From Pelargonium nanum (Eukaryota; Streptophyta; Magnoliopsida; Geraniales; Geraniaceae), in contig JAYMTF010000957.1 of assembly GCA_036897485.1 (NCBI GenBank), forward strand, positions 1-27,869: a DNA stretch of 27,869 nucleotides. The letters are read 5' to 3'. Below the pieces are notes generated by a model, which saw only the letters and a list, made by a program, of their open reading frames with translations, was not told the DNA's origin and searched no databases. A program made the position numbers and the translations under genes. Shown here piece by piece: positions 9,301 through 22,000 of this stretch (its first letter is position 1; every line of letters starts with the position of its first letter).

Positions 9301-11913
9301 CTTATGATGAAGGTATATTTTCCATATCTTATATTATTAATGTTTCTCCAACATTTTTATATAAAAGAGATTTATTTAATTTAATTTATAGAAAACTGCA
9401 AGATATGGAATAAATTACCTGAAGCCGGGAAAGGGAATCTGCTCAAGCTTTCTGAAAGAATGATGAGAAGCTTTTGTCTTGGACTTGGTGGTACTGATAC
9501 CGAAAATTACAAGCTATGGAGAACAATACGTGTTGAAGGCCATGAAGATGTAAAGGTCGCTACAAGGCATAGCATCGATAATCCTACTCCAGGAAACCCT
9601 CCAAAAATTACCATACTTTTTACAGCTTCCTTTTGGCTCGCGGTTCCACCAAAGAGGGTATTCAGTTTTCTTCGGGATCCAAATTGTCGAAGCAAGGTAT
9701 TTACTTATAACTCAAGATACATACTATTTTCGTATGATAACTTGAAAATTTTTGGCATTTCTTGCTCTTGTGTTTGCTAGTGCAGTTGACATGTTGCAAA
9801 AAGAGTTATGGAGTCTAGTTGAGTCAAGTGGTTATTATGTGATATTAATTAAGTTAGCGTTTGGATTAGACTTGTTTGAGAATGATATTGTGTGAGTTAT
9901 ATAGAATATGTGTGAGTGTGAGGTTTCTTATATGGTAAATCATAAAACAAAAAAATAACGTTGTCAAGAACAATTATCTCGTAATTTCTATCACATGTTA
10001 ATTCAAATACTCAATAATTTTTTTTATCATGTTAGTTGTATTTGGCTCAGACATAAGTATGAAGCGACTATTGCATCTCCAATATGAGAAATAAACAATC
10101 TTAGCATATATATCGACCTCTCATTTACATTTATATTGCGACGGATTATATGATTTTCATTGTAGTTGACTTCTTTAGTATGAATAATGTTGAAGGTAAC
10201 TCCTTGATATCTTTTGTTGAATGGTAGTTCCATGAACTAAGCTCTTCCTTTGGCTTTCTCTTGTTATAATCAATTTCTCCTTCAAAATCTTCTATATCAA
10301 GATATGAAGCTTGAATATATATATATATATCCCATTCTTATTCAATGCTATATTGCGTGTCATGATCCGATGATTATTCTATAACATACGTGCAGTGGGA
10401 TGTGCTTTCATCTAAGCTCAATGTCAGCGATCTAATGTACGTAGTTCACGGGGAAGACCCGGGAAGTCGGGTATCAGTTCTGGTAGCAAGAAAGGTAAGC
10501 AACAAATGTTCATTTTTATCACATCCCATATACTTGAAGCTAGAACTAGCTCAATTAACTCCTATATGTATATGTACCTACAGGCGCCTTCAAATGGTAT
10601 TGCCACATTATATGTGCAAGAAAGTTATGCCAGCGTTACTGGCTCGTATATAGTATATGCACCCATTGAGATGGCGGCCATGTCTTCAATCATGACAGGA
10701 ACGGGAGATGTGGATGAGATCGTCATATTGCCTTCGGGATTCGTTATTTTGCCGGACAGGCCAATAATGGACGAAGACGAGGTTATAGGATCTGTCCTCA
10801 CATTGGGGTACCATGTTGTTGATGGAGCATCATCGCCGGATCACATACCTCCGGCCTCTGTCAGCGTGATACACAAGTTGCTTACTAGAACTGTGAGTTT
10901 GATCAGATCTGCTGTTGTGTCCGACGACAACTCGAGCAATTCTCAAGCTGGTAAATATCCTCACTTGTGACTCTTAACGTATATTTATATTTAAACAAAA
11001 GATTCATAGCATATATTTGAATATCATTCACTGTTTCCACGAGACTACTTCTACAGTTTATGTTGAGGTATTGTGTTATATTCAGGATTATTTTTGGAAT
11101 ATTTCGTAGTTTTTTTTTACTTTGAACAAAATTTGAGTACATCTTAGCGATCTTTAGGTTAGGTGAAATAGTTGTTATATATTAGTCGATATTGAAGTTG
11201 CACTTGCAATGGTGTTCAAAGGTTTCAATGCTGCTACTTTTTAGTGAACTCTCTTTCTTACCTGGGAGCATTTAGGTGCACAAACTTTATTGCAACGATA
11301 AAAAGTACAAACTAATTCTGAAAATGTTTAGATGCTTGATTTATCTTGCTCTTTTTCATGTTCGTTTAGTCACTTTCATTGTCAGTCTCCACTTTTTTCG
11401 TGATTCACAAATTTTGTTAACCTCGATACATAGGTCTTTCGGTATGCTAATCCCCTTGCAAGTGCATTGAAATCGTGAGATTAACACCTACGAATGTATC
11501 AATAGAGTTGCTATGAATAGAGCTTAGTAAAAAAATCCTTTGTTCATTCACATGAAGTTGTTAAAAAAGAAATTAATTCTCTTAATAGAACCATTAAACC
11601 AAACCCTAGTTCGTGAAAATCAGGGCATGTTTCCTTGTTCTGCAGTATCCTTTTCCTCTTACAAAAAATGCGTGTAGTTGTGAAAAAGTGAAGCAGATTT
11701 TTTGGTCTAAAAATTTACTGCAACAAGTGTTTTTTTTTTTTGAAATAGCAACAAGTGTTCATATATTTGAAAACATAACCTTTTGTTGATGCACAAAACT
11801 AATGTACTTAGTTCATTGTTGATGAAACCATAAGTAGTTTATGAATCAAACTGAGATCTATCCTTATTGTTGCAGTGAGAAGAAATGCAGTTAAAAGGAG
11901 GAGAAGTACTTAA
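6352..11913 (+). CDS. HD-ZIP IV-derived START-domain protein lacking homeodomain and zipper
   Basis: Ten coding exons join in phase: 6352-6497, 6580-6646, 7333-7908, 8021-8122, 8825-9025, 9138-9312, 9392-9696, 10396-10494, 10584-10950, 11876-11913, giving 691 aa. Residues 1-71 are acidic, as in HD-ZIP IV N-termini. Exon 3 carries a P-rich linker, an RATDIFMSVSMRAP segment and the start of the START domain (about 138-415; VELA-like KITELAQAAAMELL, NYNGALQV, RYCKQ, RRKPSGCLIQ, WVEHAEV, AKRW). The rest (about 430-680; LKLSERMMRSFCLG, PPKRVFSFLRD, WDVLSS, GSYIVYAPIE, LPSGFVILPD) is the START-adjacent region of HD-ZIP IV. Family members bind DNA at L1 boxes and control epidermal fate; START binds lipids. 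Here the homeodomain and zipper expected between residues 71 and 72 are absent, and decayed versions lie in intron 2. A roughly 50-residue stretch in START and a basic C-terminal tail are unusual. Without DNA binding it could act as a partner, inhibitor or lipid sensor; this is inference. Confidence 0.88.
6891..7136 (+). pseudogene. Decayed homeodomain helix 3 and zipper exon inside intron 2
   Basis: After an acceptor-like TTGATTAGCAG, one frame from 6891 shows E-T-R (6921-6929) then L-F-N (6942-6950), matching the spacing of E-P-x...W-F-Q-N in HD-ZIP IV recognition helices with one codon lost. It continues with K-T (6960-6965) and HDRYE...NKNKIRE (6978-7031), where H, R, E, K and R fall at the same spacing as in the HERHEN...ENDKLRAEN zipper start. 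Further on, QLRLIHAN (7056-7079) and HLDRFVG (7116-7136) resemble the end of the zipper-loop-zipper (LRxENA...KFVG). In-frame stops at 6939 (TAA) and 7053 (TAG) and the missing CxxC-containing loop rule out normal coding. Order and strand match the parental gene layout. The alignment is from remembered family sequence, so identity needs a profile search. Confidence 0.65.
8123..8824 (+). other. Intron 4 of the START gene
   Basis: This 702-base intron runs from AAGTG|GTAAAT to TTTTTCAG|GTGTCA. It is AT-rich with no ORF of note in the gene's frame and no repeat that I recognise. Confidence 0.7.
9697..10395 (+). other. Intron 7 of the START gene
   Basis: This 699-base intron runs from AGCAAG|GTATTT to ACGTGCAG|TGGGAT. 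It contains a TA dinucleotide run near 10315-10330 and otherwise nothing recognisable. Confidence 0.7.
10951..11875 (+). other. Last intron of the START gene; retention gives another C-terminus
   Basis: The donor is CAAGCTG|GTAAAT and the acceptor TTGTTGCAG|TGAGAA. Splicing adds VRRNAVKRRRST; retention would end the protein after AGKYPHL at a TGA (10968-10970). Canonical HD-ZIP IV proteins end shortly after this point in the same exon, so the retained form has the family-like end and the spliced form has a new basic tail. Confidence 0.55.
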
Positions 11914-13052
11914 TACTCGCAAACAAAGATTGTGTGTACAAGTAACTAAAATGAACCTAATCTTGTATCTTCAAATTACCAGTGAAATTGATCATTTGAA
12001 ACGATAAAGGAACTCTGTAATTTGTGTTGTGTAGCTTATTACAGCTTATCATGCATTATTAGGAAATATGTACAACATTGTTTTAAGACAGATTTTATCC
12101 TTTATTTTGCTGTAAAACTTTAAAGTGGTTGGTATTAATGTATTTTTAATAATATAATAAATTGTTCAAATATATTATAGTTACTATTTTAAATGATTAA
12201 TATTTCTCGAAAGAATAAAATTAGAGATGATGATGCGTCTTTTTTGACTCATGTCAAATAAGTAATATATATTTCTAGAAATGATCTAGTTGAAGGCTTC
12301 TTGGGGTCATAGAGGAGAGCATATTGCATGTGCAAGATAGCACACTTTTAAGCGGAGACTTTAAATGTGTTTTTAGAACACCGTCTCAGACATGAAAGTA
12401 TTGACTTGTATGCGCAATTATAGCTGGCAATATATCCAAAGTTCGAAAGCTTCTCCCCTTAGAAGATGAAACTTGTGTTTGAGAGAAGTCGATTCGAAAG
12501 CTAGATTAGACCTCAAGATCAGAAACGTCTCCACTTGGCATCGAAGCACTAAGCCAATAAAAGATTTACTCTATAAGACTTTAGTATTTATAAACAAAAT
12601 AGAACCCTTATCATCAATGAATGACAGAACTGAATTAGCCAATCATATAATCTAAATGATGCTATTAAAAAACCATGTTCAAATCTCCAAATGTAGAAAG
12701 TGAATATTACAGATGAGATATATTTCTAGTTGGGGACATTTAAACAAAATGAAGAGGATAATTTATTCTAAGAAGATGATAAAAACTGAATTTACATCAA
12801 CACATGGCTCAAAAGTTGCAAGTGAAGATGTTTTCTCATCCACAGTATCAGAACTCATGGAAGGAAAAGAAATAAAATCCTAAAGTCTTTCTAGAAAGAA
12901 TAACACATATCTTCATTTATGTATGTTCGTTCGCCTGTACGAATTGAATTCCTACTATATGCCGTAGGCAAAAAGATTTAACCATGTGCTAAATCGGATG
13001 ATACAAAAGATTTTTGAACTCCAGATTTAAACTTTTTGCAGACTATTCTGCT
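11914..13052. other. Tail-to-tail intergenic region, START gene and AP5Z1
   Basis: This holds the 3' untranslated regions of two converging genes. A candidate poly(A) signal for the minus-strand gene, AATAAA, is at 12762-12767, about 290 bases past its stop. I saw no exact AATAAA close after the START gene's stop. A 60-codon ORF at 12473-12655 has no recognisable features. Confidence 0.5.
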
Positions 13053-16000
13053 TCATCTTCTTGGTAGGATATCGTCAAATGAAAAATCATGGAAAGGTGG
13101 ACCTGCAACAAGGGGGAAATGTAAGGGTTAACGACAATGGGAAGCCAAAGCATTACAGTTAAAACGGCAGAACTTATAAAAGTTGTTTCATCGTCGTGTA
13201 TGGATTTTTTATACTATCATTGACAGAACGTAATTGTTATTAGATTGGGGTGCGGCGGTTAGCCATGTAAAACAAAAATATATGGGGTTTGTTAACGAGG
13301 TGGTAAAAGGAGTTATGCTTTCACTATAGAAAAATGCCACAATGACATGGACAACCAGAAAAGGATACCAATCTTCAAGGTTCAGATTATTGATGTAAGT
13401 GATGCTTTTAAGAGGATGTTGGAAATAGGACAGGTGTGGAGTTATTGAAGTGAAGGAGGGATTTGGGAAGTATTCATAATAGAAGAATGCATCTAACGTT
13501 GCTAGGAAAGTGCTATAATGCGGATTTTGATAACAATGGAAGAATTGGGGTAGCATGACATCAATACAACTTCTGACAGTTAGTTATATTTTTGAACATG
13601 CATCTAATTCAATCTCTTACCTTCTTGTTCACCGAGAATGTAAAATGGAATATGAGCAATCATCTTTGTGCCACCTTCACCCCAGTTAACCGTCCCAGGA
13701 CGATTCTGTCCTTGAGAAGATCGTGAAGGCCCCAAAACAGACAAACAAATTGAAGGTTCATGCATTAAACCCAAATAATCACAGGCACGCTTACAAACTC
13801 TTCTGTCCGATATTCGAGATCGAGCTACCTGAAGAAATAAATACAATGTGAGTAGGTATCTGGTGGGAAATTATCAGACAGCATACAGAAAACTAAACAA
13901 TGAAGCCTACCTATGCATGTGAATTTTTTTATAGATATTTTTATGTATTACATCTGAAGCTGAAAAACAGACCTTGGCCAAAGACACACGTGCCCTAGGC
14001 AGTAATTCATGGTGGTAAGTTGCAAGCTTGGCTATAGCTGTAACAACAAAACATAGGAGCCTCGACTGTGATGATTTTCTATAAGCTCCATTGCCAGAGC
14101 CACGGGCTGATTCTTGAAATAAGCCTAGACGACTTCCCAAAGCAAACCATCGGAGAAATCAGCATGAGAATCACATTGTTAAAGTATATTTATGAGTAAA
14201 ACATACCTGGATGAAAGGTTTTCATACAAAAGTAATTCTAAACTCTCAAAAAGCTCACGAGCTGCATCTTTGTGGGACTCGCCACCTCCTCCATGTTCCC
14301 CAATGGCCCAACACAATTGTAGTGCCAACTCAGACTGCACAAAACAGAAACAAAAAATTACTCAACTTCAATTACTGCACCTATTTACGTGGATTATTGA
14401 GAGATAACTGACCTTTGCAGGGCTGTCATAGGCTTCTCCAAGCCTGTCAGTTATAGGCTTCTGCATAGTTAAAGGTTGCTAAATCAACAATGCTGGTACT
14501 TGAATAACAAATGGAATGGAATTAACATAGAAACAAGATTTGCCCGGTGAATACCTTCAAAAGTGCAATAAAATCAGGAGACCGCTGAAATGAAGCAAGC
14601 ATGAACTCTATAAGCCTCTTTCGAACCTACAAACATAAAGAACTCCTTAGAACTTCCATTCTTCTATCTCAAGTATCTCACACGAGTGGCAACTTGTTAT
14701 GAAAACAACCAAGAAACAAGGACACTCATTATTACGATAACAAGTGATCATATTTTAAAAGATCAACATTAAATATTACGGGATAATGCTAGAGATGATA
14801 ATTTGTCAAAAACCTGCTGGCAGTCTACCTACATATTTGGAGGTTACAAGTACCGTTCCAACAAAGCTAACTTTAATGTTTTCTGGATCAGAATAATAAC
14901 CAAAGAAAGAATAGAACAAAAGATCTAACAGTGCAAAGAGCTTTTATTAGTATGGCATCCAGACAATGACAAGAGAACAAGAGATCAAATATTGAAGGTA
15001 AGCTTCAAAAGGGAAGATTTAAAATTTCTGGTTTTAGTACATTTATTTCCTCAAAATGAACAAAGGATATCATATCATGAAAGCTTAGTCAACTTTGTTC
15101 CACTGTGAACATGCCTGAATAGACTTTGACAGAAGAAAATCATCTTTTAAACATCATATATTCCCTAATTTATTTAGCATGACCTTCGCAGAGTATGTAT
15201 GTTGAAGTTCAGACCCTTGTGGATCCTAATATATACTTGGAGTAGCTTTATTCCACAGCAGTCCAGAAACGTGAACTTGAGGGGGAAAATGAAAAAGAGA
15301 GAAAGTTAAAGTAAAATCATATATGTACCTCATAAGAAAAGTTCTTGTCTGGATATATAGTGTCATTTCTTGACATAATTAGGGGAATCAATGCGCAGAT
15401 AATAGCTGCAAAAGAAATATGTAGACAAGTTTCACACTATCCATAACGTTTGCAGGACAATGAATACAAATTAGCAATAATGTAATAAGTGCATCAGTAG
15501 ACAAGTTTTCTATGCAGCAGGAAAACTATACACAACATAAATGAAGATTGGATACTGGTAGCACATACAATTATTGACATCACGCAATGCTATAGCAAAA
15601 TACATGTCAAGAAGCCGAGGCGCTACGTTTAGAGTTTCTTTTAGCCTATCAGACTTAAGGGTCTTGATCGCGGTCTGTAAGGCAGCAGTCATCCCAGGAG
15701 AATTCCATTGTCGTTCCTGAAATACCACATTCAATGTGCCATCAACAATGTAATTCGTTATCCGCAAATGAAGAATAGGCAGTCAAATGACAGTTGCAAC
15801 AACTTTTTGGCTTAGTATATTTGTTGGATGTATATGCATATATTTCAGTTTGAATAACAAAAATGGAGTTATTCCTGGAGTCAAATGCAAAGACATCAGT
15901 TTACATGCCATTGACAATTCAAAACTTAATTTAAGTAACTCTTAGCATTTGGTAGCAGATATGTTCTCCAAGCATTACAACTTAACAATTAATTAAATAT

Positions 16001-19000
16001 ATAACTTAGAAACGAGAGTAAGCCCAGCAAAACCTAGTAAGAGAGTTGATACGATAATGATCTATGATTAAGTTATTTTTGCTTCAATTTATAAAAGAAA
16101 ACTATACGTGAAGGACAGCAATTACAGACATAAATATGTTTGTTATGTTAAAAGACGAGAAAGAAGAGAAACAAGAAAATACTCCTTAAAAAGACAACTA
16201 ACATCTTTATATTCACAGAGTCAGCTATAGTTAAACCAAGCGACTTTGTGATGGCAGCTATTTCTTTGTAAGATGGACAAATAATGCAAAATAATTTTGA
16301 GACATAGAAGGCAACATACAGCAAGGCCATCATTTTCATCCTTAAGAAGATCAAGGAACAAAGGATCAGCTACATCTATGGTATTATTATCATCGGATTC
16401 AGAGTCTCCCCCTCCGTCTCCAATGGTTGAACCCGTATAAGCTTCATCCATGAGTGCAAGTAGCATCTGCATCTGGAGAAAATGAGTATTATCATGTCTG
16501 AAGTTGGGACTTGAGCCAAGTATCTTCAGAAAGTGAAAAAAATAACCTCAGGAGCCGTACTCTTCTGGATTGAAGCTATACTGCTTCCAATTAGTGATCC
16601 TTTCTTCTGTTCTACCTTTTCCAATGCCACTACCAAAACTAGTTCAGATGGAACAAAAAAAGAAGAAGAAAAAAGAAAAACGTGAGGAAATGGAAAATAA
16701 CAAAAAGCCAGCTCATTGTGAAGCTTGTTAACTTAAAAAAAATTAGAGCTAATGGCATATTGAAAATGATAGGAGGGTAGTATAAAGATAACTAGCAATA
16801 GTGTCAAAGTATGAGCCTATGAGGTAGTTACAACAAATCAACTGTATTTAAATAACTTACAGTCATGACTACATGATCTAAGACTTGGCATAATTATTTC
16901 AGAATAAATGAATTGGATCTAGGAAAAAAAAAACAGCTGAGTTTAAGCCAACTATATATGATGTAGAAGAAATCGTTGATGAACTAAAAACAAATTGTAA
17001 AGATTACTCAGTTTCCAACTTTTCCCTTTAAGTTACCAAAAATATATCATAGATAAATAAAAATCCAGTACACTGCCTCTATGATAAACTGTATAGAATA
17101 TAATTACATGCAGATTATATGAAATAAACATGCAGGCTATCATCATAATGTAGATATATATGTGCAAGGTCAGTTCAAAGAAGATGAGGGGGTGAAGAGA
17201 AATAAAAAACAGAAGAAAATAGCTGGTGCAAACTCCAATTGTACTCACTTGGCAAGTCCATTAATGATGGAAATAGTGGAAGAAAAGATCCAGGTGACAT
17301 CATTCCTGGAAGAACCTTTAGAAATGACTTTTCCAACCTAAAAGACAGCAGTTATATGTTTGTTAGCTTGTCTCTTTACTGCATCCATTAGAACAACAAC
17401 AAAAGCCATTTCCCATAAAAGTTGGCAGACTATGGATTAATCCTTTAGCAGAACTCCTTCAATCTTCTAATAGATTAAAAAAAAATTATATAACTTTCTC
17501 CGACATGATTCGCTCAGCATCTAAAAAAAATCTTAAATGCTACATTGGTCATGAAAGCAAAAAATAAATAAAAGAAAGATGTGGGATCAACATGTATGCT
17601 CATGGAAATGCACCCAAAGTCAAAAACAACCGCTGCCTAGAGAAAGACCAATCATAAAAAGTCATTAAAAATGAAGAGAACACAGAAAGATTACATCAGA
17701 AATGCACCCAAAGTCAAAAACAACCGCTGCCTCTGAATCTCTACGAAAGATACACAGCTTTATGTAAGCCCAAAGTAGTAGACAAAAGAATTCAAGAAAA
17801 ATAACCCTACCAACCAAAATTGACAACATTAATCTGATCATGAAAGTATTTACTGTCTTTAGCTAAAAACTTTTAGTCATAGTCACTGCATTACTTTACT
17901 AAATCAAATACCAGTTAAAGAACTTACTTTTCTCCATTCCACGCAATCAGCTTGAGCAACAATGGAAAAAACTGCAAAATGAATTATTAATATTAGAGAC
18001 ATATAAATGACATCAATATTTGAAACTATTATTCATCAGTGATATGAAGGATCTAATAGAGAAAGAAAAAAGTGGCTTGAACCAAATGCAGTAAAAGAAG
18101 GAAAAAAAGGCCAACGTGCTAGCACAGCAAATCACAAACGCTAACAAGACAGGTGGCCAAGACAAAGCAAAGGCATCATATTTTCACATCGATCTGGAAC
18201 GGAAATGATCACTTTTGTAGCTCTCTTTGGAAAGTGTACAGTAACTCTACAATGTAACAAAAAAACAGAGAGTAAATGAAGGTTCATCTGAACTGGTGCA
18301 CCTTGAGGCAGCTGCAATGAACCTTTTTTTTTTTTTGGAGAGGGGGGGGGGGAAGAAAAGAACATGGGAGAAGAGAATATTTCGGCTTTTTGTACAATTT
18401 TCATGAGATAGGAAAGATGAAAGGTGGAAAAAGGCCCGGTCCATTACAGGTGCAAAGGTCTCTAAGGAATGTACGCCACATAAAAGGAGACCATGGAGAT
18501 AAGTAATGAAATGGTGGTCTCACCATATGCTTATTCTGTTCAGGTTCAACTTGAGATTCTAAAGCTGGATCTTAGGTTAACATGGCCCTCAACCCACGAC
18601 AGAGAGAAATGAAGGTTTTGTACTCACAACTGGCAAGAATTGTTGGACATAGCAACTTTGTTGAATTTGGAAGTCTAACCAGGAATTTTCCCATTTAACT
18701 CCACGAGTGGGCTGTCAGTTAAGTACTTCCAACATTAACTGTTACTTCACGGGACACTCACATCTGTCTTTTGCCTCGGCAAAGTTGCTTCACTAGGAGC
18801 CAAAGGTGAGTGCCTTGTTGAAGTTGCTTGTCTTGCCTGATCCTAAGCGTGCGCTTACCATTGACTATGGTATAACTACTAGAGAGAATATTATCAGCAA
18901 ACTAAAGTAATGTCCACTTAAAGCTCCTTAAAGCAATAAACCCAAGAATAAGCATTACTCTCTGATTTTTCACAGTTTATTGAGAGGAAAAAGATCATGG

Positions 19001-22000
19001 CAAAAATGTTTTCGTTCCAACGTCTCTTAGTATTATTGAATGTGTAACTCAAATTTGATATTTAGTGGGTCTGGTCAGAGTATGCCACATTCAGCATTAA
19101 GTAATGTAATAAGACAAACATGTCTCATGATCACATACCACGAAAAAAAAAAAATCTATTCTTATTAAAAGTAACTATTATAGATACTGAATCATACCTG
19201 GGGCAGTAATGTCGGGAAAGATGTCAAAAGTTTTTTCTTGTTCAGATTCAGGAAATCAAGGGTTGCTTCCGCAACAATAGGATCTGCAAACTCACTGCAA
19301 TCAACATCAGAATAAAATTGGCTTGTGGTTGCCAGCAAATCAAATTTTTGTGTTGTACATTATTATTCCAAAAAAGGCATATCAATAAAAGCAACATAAG
19401 CAAATGACAGGATGGCAGGAGAGTATGAAATGACATTTTCATATTCTCAGCAGAAAGATTAACCAAGCAATCTACTTAAGAGATGCATGACAAAGGGAAA
19501 GTTCAGTTGACACATTTAAGCCAATCAGTTGCCACGCTGAGCCATATTTTGGAGATGTATTTGGCCATGAACAAATAAATTTGTCGATGAAGATTATCAT
19601 GCATACATATTTAGTTAACTTTTGTTTGCATGTAGAAGTTAAATAGTGTCATTAACAAAAACAAACTTGAAAATGATTATTATCATAAACCAAACCTCCC
19701 TATTTCTGCATGTGATATTTTGAATGAATAAACCAAGGTCAGTTCTGTCATAAGTTTCAAATGCGAGTCAGACACAAGAGTCATGTCATGTCATCATTTC
19801 AAAATTTCCAACATGACAACTTTCAATGGGAGAGGGCGAGAAGCTTCCTCTAGCACAATGGTAATTTCATACAATAAATTGTTATGCAAGCCCATACTTA
19901 TATCCAAGTCCAACAATTAAAAAGGAAAGAATTTCAGACCCATGAATCTTGTTGAAAGATTTCACAAACTAATCACAAAAACCATCAAGGAATCGTGAAT
20001 GGAACTCTAACAAACAATTTCAGGCCTCAAACAGTGTTTCTCAAAAGTTATACGAACACGCTGAACATTTGAAGTTGAATTTAGATGAGCTATATGTTTG
20101 GTATCTTCAGAGAAAATTAAGAGAGCCAGTGCCACGACCTGATGAAAGTAGACGTACATATTAGGATAGATATATATCATCATTTGGATTTTGGACAGAG
20201 AGAGTATCATTCAGGGTCAGCTCTTCCTCAAGGCAATGAAGCAGTGGCTTTAGGCCCCCAATTTTTAAAGACCCCCAAATTGTTTCTACTATAAAACTCC
20301 ATTGAAAAAAGGAAACTCAAAATTTAAAGATAGGTTATGCTTATATTAAAAAAAAATTAAACCTATAATGAATTTGAAAAAAATAAACCTAGACAAAATA
20401 AAGCCTATATGAGAAGTCCACGACGAAAAAAGTTTTAGTGTGAAACTCATATTCCAAAAATAAATTTGAGTATGCTCTATTTGGATTCTTGGATATAATT
20501 TAAAATCCTAGACTTGAGTTAAATCAAATGTGTGGATGCACAAAGAATTTGGATTTGACTCAAATCTAATACGATTTAAAACATGACTACAACATGGAAC
20601 TTCAAATGAAAACTCTAAAATTGTCATTTGAAATTATAAGGTTTTTCAAACATGAAATTTGTACATTTCGAATCGCAAATTTCAAATCAAATCCAAGAAT
20701 TTAGCGCAACCTTATGTAGTTACTCAAAAAAACTTTATTGTACTATTGCAAAAAATTTGAACCATGAAAAAACTATTGTTTTCAAAGATTTTGCATATAA
20801 GAAATCTACAAGAACAAATTTCAAATAAAAAAACTTAAGTGATTTTCATAGTGTTATACTGCTCTTATTTTGAAAAAGGCCTCGTTCGCTTTAGCTCTCT
20901 AAAGTCTAAAGACGTAGAACCACCCCTAGTGTCATTTATTCCCCCTCGCCTACTTCAACATGCCAACTAAAATGTTTGCTTAGATTTTAACTAAATCTAA
21001 GGTGGTGACAAGAAGGGTGACAATAGCTTTTCCTTCCTTCCTTTTTCCCCTAAATTTACGTTTTATTAGAATGTGAGTGAAGTGATGACCTTTACAAGGC
21101 CCTCCATCTAAGTGGACTATAGAAAAATAAGAGTTAATTCATGACCTAATTCAACTCAAAATTAACACAGCTGAAGAATCAATGAACAAAATGACATTTT
21201 TCTATCTATCAGTATATATAGCCAGAATTTAAATCTGATAAAGCCGAAGAATATCATGAGTACACTAGTGCTATATTGTGAGTATTGTTACCGGCTCAAA
21301 CATGAGCGGAAAAATGTCCTCAAGCTGGGATCAGGATCATGTAGAACTGCCTCTCCAAAATCAAGGTAAAATTGCAGAATGGCCTAATGGAAAGATAAAA
21401 CAAGTATGAGCAACATTGATAATTACAGCAACCTTCAGCAAACCCTTGTGAGATAATGAACAGAATATTACTGAAAGACAATAGCACTGTCCAAGCTATC
21501 AAACATAATGTAGATATTGTCCATAACCACAGAAACCAGGGGAAAGAAATGCTATATTGAGATAATAAGCCAAATTTCCATCATTAAAACAGAGGGAAGT
21601 AGAATCTGTTTGAGAGAGATATTTGAACAGTTTGTGATACTTTTCTAAGAAAAATATATCAGATGTAGATCAAGGGATAAAGGAAATTAGGAAATATAAT
21701 AAATCCTCCTACCTGCAGACCCAAAAGGTTTACTGTAACACAACAAGGTATGTTCCTAGCATAAGATATCTCATTATTCTTTTTTCGTCCGTCTTTCTCT
21801 CCCCAACCACTATCACAACCAAGACATTTCTAACTTCCAAGAACATAAATGTATCTAAGTAAACAAAGTACTGCAATGACAGCATAGAAAGCACGTATTA
21901 GGACATGGTAAATCACACGTTCATAGGATTTGAAGTTTTTAATAAACGTAGGACAAGACATGCCAGAGTTTTTATTATCAAAACTATATATTTTAAGCTA

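Noticed and set aside
13209..13556. 115-codon ORF on the minus strand
   Set aside because: It lies within intron 15 of AP5Z1, whose flanking exons join in phase without it, and it has low-complexity aromatic-rich content with no domain.
18322..18352. T run followed by a G run as a functional element
   Set aside because: Homopolymer tract inside an intron, best explained by slippage or sequence error.
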